DNA of 9,472 nt from Candidatus Heimdallarchaeota archaeon (GTDB taxonomy: Archaea > Asgardarchaeota > Heimdallarchaeia > Heimdallarchaeales > Kariarchaeaceae), in the NCBI GenBank assembly GCA_015522385.1, contig WAMJ01000151.1, positions 1 through 9,472 on the forward strand. The letters run 5' to 3'. The notes beneath the pieces were generated by a model. It had not been told where the DNA came from and ran no database searches. It was given only the letters and a program-made list of their open reading frames with translations. The position numbers and the translations under genes were made by a program. Within the stretch, counting starts at the first letter, position 1. Every line of letters begins with the position of its first letter. Below are positions 4,901 to 9,472 of this stretch, in pieces.

Positions 4901-7836
4901 AGAGGTCAGACACCGTAATCGTCACGATATTCGACGGTACAGTACCCGTCATCGACCACCCTTCCGACATAAGCTACAACGAGACCTCAACAGGGAATAC
5001 CATCACATGGAACATAGTTGACACGAACAGCAGGAACTACACCGTCTACCTTGACGGAGCACCCTATGTGGGTTATGACAACCAGACGTGGAGCTCAGGT
5101 GCACTCATTGTAGACATCGACGGGCTGCTCAAGGGGACGTACAACTTCACCCTCGTTATCCAAGATGAGTCGGACTTCACTAACTCCGACACAGTGATCG
5201 TCACGGTGTACGACGGAACTTTTCCCGCTACGACGTCACCAGAAGACATCACCTACTCGGAGGGAAACGTGGGGAACAACATCACATGGGTGGTCACAGA
5301 TGCCTATGCTCGGAACTACACCATCTACCAGAATGGTACGCCCGTCCAAGGCCACATTGACCGGACGTGGAGCAATGGTGATTTGATTCTCGACATCGAT
5401 GGACTGGCCAGAGGGGTCTACAACTTCACCCTCGTTCTACAGGATGAGAGCGGTTTGACCACCATAGACACAGTGATCCTCACGGTGCTGGACACCACTC
5501 CACCAGCCTTCAGCACAACACCACAGAATATGACTTTCGCAGAGGGGGACTCGGTTCCGGACCTCCAGTGGATCGTCTCGGACGTGCACCCGGGCAACTA
5601 TAGCATCTCGGTGAACACCTCAGTGGTGCAGACAGGGATGTGGGTCGACCTCATCACGTACTCGATCGTGAACCTCCCAGAGGGCTCGTACACGATAGTG
5701 CTGACGGTGCTGGACGAGAGCGGGAACCAGAACGTCTCTGTTGTCTACGTCACGGTGCTGGACACGACGGCACCAGTCATCGACAATCCGAGTGACGTCC
5801 AGTTCGAGCTCGGTACGACGGGAAACACCGTCGTCTGGACAGGAACGGACAACCACCCCGAGAACTACTCCATCTACGTCGACGATATCCTCGTCGAGAG
5901 CGGGACATGGAGCAGCACGGTAGAGTTTACCGTTGACATGCAACTAGGCGTTTACAACGTCACCATCGTCCTCTTCGACCGTGCGGGGAACTCAGTATCT
6001 GACACAGTCTTCGTGACCGTCGCAGACACCATCGCACCGCAGGTCACACCAGTTCCATCTGAGCTGAATGTCATCCATGAGTCAAACACTTACCTGAACT
6101 TCACGGCGACGGATCTCGACCCGGGAACTTACACGATCTACCAGAACGGCACGGTTGTCGACTCTGGCGATTGGATATCGGGCGAGAAGATATCGCTCTC
6201 CCTCTCGGATCTGGAACTTGGCACGTACAATATCTCGATGGTCTTCACAGATGGCTCGGGCAATGCCTCCCCGACAGTCACTGTGATCGTCACCGTCCGA
6301 GATCCCGAGATCATCTACACCGTTGTACCAGAGATCCCGCTTACAGCCACCGTGAAGGGGGGTGACCTCGACGAGTTCACTGTCACTTGGAGGACAGAGA
6401 ATGACACTGTGGTCACGGGTGCCACGCTCGAAGCCGTGCTCACTGCCAACGGCACGCAGTACGTGAAGCTCACCTTCACCGCCGACACTAACGGGGAGTT
6501 CCTCGTGCTCCTGAACTACACGGGTGTACCCGTAGGTGTGTTCATGTGGACATTCAACTTCACTAAGGCGGGGTACGAGTCGCAGGTCTTCTCGCACAAG
6601 GTCACGGTGGAGAAGCACATCGTGGACCTCAGCGTCCAGCTTCCTCCAGATCTAGCGCAGGGTGAGAACTACACCATCGTCGTCCACGTGAGCTACGCTG
6701 ACAACCAAGCGGGTCTGTCTCTCACCGGCGTTACCTCACTGCAGGGCGGTGTACCCGGTGTCAACCTGTCAGTCGTCATAAGCTACATCGCCAACGACGG
6801 ATCGGTCACCACACTGATCAAGACGGGTACGACAGATGACGCGGGCAACGCCATCATCGTGCTCACTGGGGAGGAGACTTTGCTGATCCAAGAACTGACG
6901 GGTATAACAGCCACGCTACTCTCCGAGGAATTCGTCCTCCCAGACTCCTTCGAGGTTCCGGCCACCGAGCTCTCGACAGTCGTGCAGAAGGAGAACGACA
7001 TCATTGACTGGTTCGTCTTCATCCTCGAAGTTATCTCAGAGAACATCCAGCTCTTTATTGGCATCGTGACATTCATCGCTGCGGCGATAGTCCTGCTGAT
7101 CTTGACGAGAAGAAGGGCTAAGAAGAGAGCTGTCGTGATAGCTCTGAACACCAAGACTGCGGTGGACGAAATTCGAGGTCTGAACTCGATCTCCACAATC
7201 TTCATCCGATCCACCACCGGACTTCCCTTCTTCGAGGAGAGCTACAAGGTGACGGACGTGGACATAGCATTGGTGGCGGGTATCTCGACCGCGGTTAACT
7301 CCATACTGAGCGAGCTGAAGGAGGACGAGATGGGCTTCGAGACCATGGTACGATCAGGGCTGTCCATCACCTCGCACAAGCTGCAGCACTCCACGATGGT
7401 GCTCATCTCCAGCGAGGCACTGCCACAGGTCATCCTCGACCAAGTAGAGGCAGCACACAAGGCAGTGGAGAGGGAGTACGGAAGTGACATCAACGACTCC
7501 ACGATCATCAACACAATCGAGATGCAGGAGGTGGCGGAGATCCTCGAGGAGAACGGCCTGAAACTGTCTCTCAAGAGACCTCTGCAGATCAACCTCAGCA
7601 CTGTCAGCTCCTTGAGGTCCAAGAGTTCGATCAACAGGTTGGTCAGATCCAACCTCGACCACGTGGCAGAGTTCTACCTCGCAACCGAGGAGGCAGAGGT
7701 CCCCGTCACTCTTGCCTCCCTGATTGATTACATCGATACCAAGGTCGACGACCGCGATCTCGTGTACCGGATCATCGCCACGCTGGTGACGCACGGAGCC
7801 CTGACCGGGAATTCCTCGATGGGGGTCGGTGTCTGA
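1888..7836 (+). CDS. Giant Ig-repeat surface protein with one TM helix and cytoplasmic longin/roadblock-like domain
   Basis: This 1982-residue single-pass membrane protein is probably a surface receptor or adhesin. The signal peptide is residues 1 to about 33, with basic residues and then IATILLVSILLVSS. Beta-rich, Ser/Thr/Asn-rich domains of unknown family fill about 119-337, 338-487, 488-617, 619-730 and 731-830. Seven tandem Ig/cadherin-like repeats span 833-1472. Two further beta-sandwich-like domains lie at about 1475-1577 and 1578-1698. The membrane helix is about 1722-1739, followed by a basic stop-transfer (TRRRAKKR). Residues about 1760-1865 look like a longin/roadblock-type domain (ISTIFIRSTTGLPFFEESY, then a long helix and strands). 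The tail 1866-1982 is mostly helical and may include a winged-helix-like segment. There is no cysteine. The ATG at 1888 is the first possible start after an in-frame TAG at 1876-1878. Ligand and partner are unknown. Architecture is confident, while the cytoplasmic family call is moderate. Confidence 0.93.
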   Translation: MVNLRTINRLNKQIATILLVSILLVSSNPFLNISSTESKRSIENHRNLSSIGGRPISSALPDHNDVKSSHVPYRVAGSDSRLGAEVVTSPTIEMFSSTSSGKLVFAQNETATDDGTLTGKSNNFEFTVTPATTEYDSVAIDVDVYTTGSSYTVEDQNTLALSHAVTYQSIYAQGYALKNLKNNASVFVESVFLDNPIGGSNVNVTLSIYNATQRISDMAVIPDVSLGSTSLINNDTDNMQFIFQSPIEVKSTETYVNGTGGYVFFVLQRDDTDGSATMALGFKDDDTGEPNDGPTYYYFNSSGAASPPTGSDWGSETIYDVTINFNATFEFDASQLEGVVKTPESSTGLPMTAGGRFTDNIQRTSATNYIVSYNTSMISPEVGYINVTYVQTDTTRGLAGLDFRITPNATIAYWNTSYTSSFGVSTANKFKYFSIPKYFTVTSIVHEGTPLNSPTDYRVVTGPVNKTVYLDPGAGTFVMNMTSPNALQSASVGTFVNNSGWMSSTSGFMGTVREPDGTSNVTVGEQVNATVLNTPSLNLVGGTLNASLRATNGSILPLRDIGGYTDTSSNTEEYPFSSNSISFSTYLDPDMPIGTYTFQFIWYNGSAVGALSVEFGVKPVVDFTLLTPNPSITVLEGTEIAVDMILLDRSHPDGNWTSAVNSLTWDMDTYAITSMGLYSDGYSYLYSTNISTSKVTYPSLRPNNYTVTIEFSEEQYTLTQLIDLEVFYRGGSSISAPSNVEATNPFDILFTPLNLTDGAVLKTTDIKISVNSSYTLSYNNVTGEWTITVLWDDFPRGENVFQVNWTQSDIRRSADRSFQLENITVNFVDTALPVVNSPSDFSYNETTTSNIIPWTVSDTYPKNMTIFDGSGNPVPGYDSIPWTSGDINFPVDGLLRGSYNYTIMLEDESGNKVTDSVTVTVFDGVKPAVGSPSDFSYNESSTGNTITWNVNDLHPDNYTVYLNGTPYSSYDNIAWTSGSLVVNIDGISKGTYNFTILVQDESGNQRSDTVIVTIFDGTVPVIDHPSDISYNETSTGNTITWNIVDTNSRNYTVYLDGAPYVGYDNQTWSSGALIVDIDGLLKGTYNFTLVIQDESDFTNSDTVIVTVYDGTFPATTSPEDITYSEGNVGNNITWVVTDAYARNYTIYQNGTPVQGHIDRTWSNGDLILDIDGLARGVYNFTLVLQDESGLTTIDTVILTVLDTTPPAFSTTPQNMTFAEGDSVPDLQWIVSDVHPGNYSISVNTSVVQTGMWVDLITYSIVNLPEGSYTIVLTVLDESGNQNVSVVYVTVLDTTAPVIDNPSDVQFELGTTGNTVVWTGTDNHPENYSIYVDDILVESGTWSSTVEFTVDMQLGVYNVTIVLFDRAGNSVSDTVFVTVADTIAPQVTPVPSELNVIHESNTYLNFTATDLDPGTYTIYQNGTVVDSGDWISGEKISLSLSDLELGTYNISMVFTDGSGNASPTVTVIVTVRDPEIIYTVVPEIPLTATVKGGDLDEFTVTWRTENDTVVTGATLEAVLTANGTQYVKLTFTADTNGEFLVLLNYTGVPVGVFMWTFNFTKAGYESQVFSHKVTVEKHIVDLSVQLPPDLAQGENYTIVVHVSYADNQAGLSLTGVTSLQGGVPGVNLSVVISYIANDGSVTTLIKTGTTDDAGNAIIVLTGEETLLIQELTGITATLLSEEFVLPDSFEVPATELSTVVQKENDIIDWFVFILEVISENIQLFIGIVTFIAAAIVLLILTRRRAKKRAVVIALNTKTAVDEIRGLNSISTIFIRSTTGLPFFEESYKVTDVDIALVAGISTAVNSILSELKEDEMGFETMVRSGLSITSHKLQHSTMVLISSEALPQVILDQVEAAHKAVEREYGSDINDSTIINTIEMQEVAEILEENGLKLSLKRPLQINLSTVSSLRSKSSINRLVRSNLDHVAEFYLATEEAEVPVTLASLIDYIDTKVDDRDLVYRIIATLVTHGALTGNSSMGVGV
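4384..6303 (+). repeat. Seven tandem Ig/cadherin-like protein repeats within the giant gene
   Basis: Units begin at the proline codons at 4384, 4666, 4945, 5224, 5503, 5773 and 6037. Their lengths are 94, 93, 93, 93, 90, 88 and 89 residues. Each unit follows the same pattern: a P-x-x-x-x-PSD/PED-like opening, a Glu near 'YNE', a core Trp in 'ITW', 'NYT' plus 'YxNG', a second Trp-Ser-Gly turn, then GTYNFT, DESGN and DTVxVTVxD. Units 1-4 are closest to each other. Unit 5 lacks the YDN motif, unit 6 is shortened, and in unit 7 the core Trp is replaced by Phe (LNFTA). This is the usual form of extracellular beta-sandwich stalks that space a distal domain from the membrane. Confidence 0.92.
7051..7104 (+). 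other. Single transmembrane helix of the giant surface protein
   Basis: Residues about 1722-1739 are uniformly hydrophobic and are followed at once by TRRRAKKR, a basic cluster that acts as a cytoplasmic stop-transfer. With the N-terminal signal peptide this gives type I topology: a long outside part and about 240 residues inside. Confidence 0.9.
7165..7482 (+). other. Cytoplasmic longin/roadblock-like domain of the giant protein
   Basis: Residues about 1760-1865 show an opening helix, a strand pair with a turn (STIFIRSTTGLPFFEESY), a long helix (LVAGISTAVNSILSEL), strands with S-K-L-Q-H-S-T-M-V-L-I-S-S, and a closing helix ending in AVEREYG. This order matches the profilin-like fold of longin and roadblock/LC7 domains, which often bind or regulate small GTPases. 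The call is from pattern only. The two families are hard to separate by eye. Confidence 0.55.
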
Positions 7837-7992
7837 CCTCAGGGTCAATAGCTGAATGAACTATTATCTTCGATCTAGCCCACCGAAAGCTCAGCTAATT
7901 TCTGAGTGAAATAACCTGAAGTATAATTACACAAGAACGTGCAGGGATCTTTCTCAATGAGGAATAAATCAGGCCTAGTAGGCATCAGCAGG
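7837..7992. other. Convergent intergenic spacer
   Basis: These 156 nt lie between the stop codons of the giant gene (TGA 7834-7836) and the minus-strand gene (TGA 7993-7995). The stretch is AT-rich with several T-rich patches that could serve archaeal termination in either direction. I found no convincing hairpin followed by a T-run, no tRNA-like pattern and no supported small gene. Confidence 0.5.
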
Positions 7993-9438
7993 TCATGTCG
8001 CTCGACTTGAGTAAAGGATGTACTTCTCAAATACAGGCGATCTTTCAAGGAAGCACAACATGCCTTGGACGACATCATAGGAATTGAGTGTCGGGATATT
8101 GCTCCCGATGTACAAAGTGCCCTCGCGGGAGGGGTTGAACACCAAGTATACAGTCTTGTTCATGGGGAAACCGGGTAATTTTGGGAGTGTAATGTTGACT
8201 AAACCAAGCACCACAAAGGCACTCCCGTCTGCACCAATCTCCGATACAGTTGTCCTCTTCTCCATAATGCCCTTGCTTATATCCTCCAACCTCTTTAATC
8301 TCCTACTTTCCGCTTCTCGATCTAGGAGTATCTCTCTAATAGATACTGGCCTCATCATTTCGTCAATCATGCCGGAAGTCTCATTCAGCAACGCCACCAC
8401 CTCGAAATACCTGAAGGTCTCTAGGTCGAAGATATGGATTTGATCAGTGAAGACCTCTACCGTCTTACCATCTATTTTGTACCTACGTGAGATGTACCGG
8501 TTGATTGATTTAATATACCCCACTGACCCTATTCTGGCCTTTATGAACTCGAAAAATTCAGTGACATTCGCAAGGATTACATGGACAGGGAATTGAGGAT
8601 CCTTAGCTTTAGCTGCATCCAATATTGGGGTGAACAACCCAAGGCTTCTCATAATCCTCACATAGGTGTATGCCTTGAGTACCGGATCGCAATCATAACC
8701 ACTTAGCATCTTAATGAGGTCAATCCCGTACCTCATTCCGTACCTTGCAACCACGGAGTAATACAGGATGTAGATGAAATTTGAGCTGAACAGAAACTCA
8801 GCTCTATCCGACCCCAGATTCCTGAAGATGTGGTTGATGAGTTCCTCCCTTCTGTGGTATTGTAGATTGTACTGACCAGCGGGATTCCCCAGTATATAGA
8901 AGATCACCTGCCTATACCTGCCAGTCATCACATCGTGGAGTTCAGAGTCAGTGGATTGGTTGCTCAAGTAGCCCAGGTAGATATCGTGAGCGAGTTTCCC
9001 AGCGAGGAACAACTTCTCGTCATCCCCTCTCACAGCCCGTAATTGCACGTAGGCCACAATCGTCTCGATGTAGAGGTAGTCGAAATAGACCTCCATCCCA
9101 GGTGTCACCCTTGATCGGAGTGCAGCATGGACGTCAGGTTTGAGCAACCTCTCGATCCATTTATTAATCGAGTAGGCGTGACCGTCAGTACCGAAAGACT
9201 CGAAGACATTGACCGAATGGGCAAGTACGGCCATTGTGGCTGCGTTGATCTCAGCCGGCTTGTCCAGTTCGAACTTCGCATAGAGCTTAGGCTTGAGAGA
9301 GCCAAAAAGCTCAGGATTCCGCTCGTCCTCATCGAGGTCAAACACGAGTGACCAGTGGTGAGAGAAGGCAGAGATCGGGCTGTCCTCCCCTGACATCACC
9401 ATCCTGAGAGTGCCCCACAATATCCCGAATAGGTTCAT
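7993..9438 (-). CDS. Protein of unknown function, about 481 residues, 5' end uncertain
   Basis: I do not recognise this protein. It reads as soluble and mainly helical, with no signal peptide and no clear membrane helix. The most hydrophobic stretch, residues 213-233, is short and Tyr-rich. Helical segments dominate residues 60-400, with a highly charged helix at about 363-395 (REILLDREAESRRLKRLEDI). Residues about 396-481 look like a separate beta-rich domain (SAFVVLGLVNITLP, KTVYLVFNPS, GTLYIGSN) ending in a helix. Two cysteines are present (C250, C462). The ATG at 9438 is the only start codon visible in frame. However, the frame stays open through the 34 nt to the right edge, and no clear Shine-Dalgarno precedes the ATG, so the true start may lie outside the window. 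It converges on the giant gene, so shared regulation is not implied. Confidence 0.85.
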   Translation of the reverse strand: MNLFGILWGTLRMVMSGEDSPISAFSHHWSLVFDLDEDERNPELFGSLKPKLYAKFELDKPAEINAATMAVLAHSVNVFESFGTDGHAYSINKWIERLLKPDVHAALRSRVTPGMEVYFDYLYIETIVAYVQLRAVRGDDEKLFLAGKLAHDIYLGYLSNQSTDSELHDVMTGRYRQVIFYILGNPAGQYNLQYHRREELINHIFRNLGSDRAEFLFSSNFIYILYYSVVARYGMRYGIDLIKMLSGYDCDPVLKAYTYVRIMRSLGLFTPILDAAKAKDPQFPVHVILANVTEFFEFIKARIGSVGYIKSINRYISRRYKIDGKTVEVFTDQIHIFDLETFRYFEVVALLNETSGMIDEMMRPVSIREILLDREAESRRLKRLEDISKGIMEKRTTVSEIGADGSAFVVLGLVNITLPKLPGFPMNKTVYLVFNPSREGTLYIGSNIPTLNSYDVVQGMLCFLERSPVFEKYILYSSRAT

Positions 9439-9472
9439 GGTGACATAATCATCCGAACGGTCTGAGAGAAAC

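Noticed and set aside
5620..5943. Long antisense reading frames under the repeat region and the 3' half of the giant gene
   Set aside because: They mirror the strong codon bias of the plus-strand gene. Their translations are Val/Asp/Arg/His-rich low-complexity text without domain features.
4384..6303. Periodic array considered as CRISPR or other non-coding repeat
   Set aside because: The period is about 280 nt, the units vary throughout, and every unit keeps the reading frame and a beta-sandwich pattern, so these are protein repeats.
7835..7846. Small hairpin GACC-TCAG-GGTC at the stop of the giant gene as a terminator
   Set aside because: The stem is only 4 bp, it overlaps the stop codon, and no T-run follows it.
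7875..8078. Possible 67-residue minus-strand gene in the convergent spacer
   Set aside because: It overlaps the end of the larger minus-strand gene in another frame and has no ribosome site or recognisable domain.

Overview
The window looks like archaeal chromosome, most probably from an Asgard lineage such as Thorarchaeia. That placement is an inference. It rests on a giant secreted and membrane-anchored protein with Ig-like repeats and a cytoplasmic longin/roadblock-like domain, on AT-rich promoter-like boxes about 27-30 nt before two start codons that lack Shine-Dalgarno sequences (leaderless style), and on moderate GC. No rRNA, tRNA, CRISPR array, transposase or phage gene is visible, and coding density is high.

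Layout. On the minus strand, 1-1752 holds a two-gene ABC transporter operon. The ATPase comes first (1752-715) and its membrane partner follows after a 5-nt gap (709 to beyond the left edge). The ATPase carries an N-terminal segment of about 50 residues resembling DUF433, a small domain usually found as a stand-alone antitoxin-like protein. A 135-nt divergent intergenic region (1753-1887) separates the operon from the plus-strand giant gene (1888-7836, 1982 aa). That protein has a signal peptide, several beta-rich domains, seven tandem Ig/cadherin-like repeats of 88-94 residues, two further beta-sandwich-like domains, one transmembrane helix, and a cytoplasmic longin/roadblock-like domain with a helical tail. 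It has no cysteine and about 60 N-glycosylation sequons outside the membrane. A 156-nt convergent spacer (7837-7992) leads to a minus-strand gene of unknown function (9438-7993, possibly longer past the right edge).

How the parts may work together. The giant protein reads as a surface receptor or adhesin whose cytoplasmic module could contact small GTPase machinery, since longin and roadblock domains are commonly GTPase partners or regulators. The divergent ABC-2 type pair is an export or membrane-remodelling transporter with a possible extra regulatory or interaction domain. Nothing in the sequence proves that the two act together. The shared divergent promoter region is the only link.

The points most worth a second look are the DUF433-like/ABC ATPase fusion with its altered Q-loop, the architecture of the giant protein, DNA-level similarity between its repeats, and the unassigned gene at the right end.
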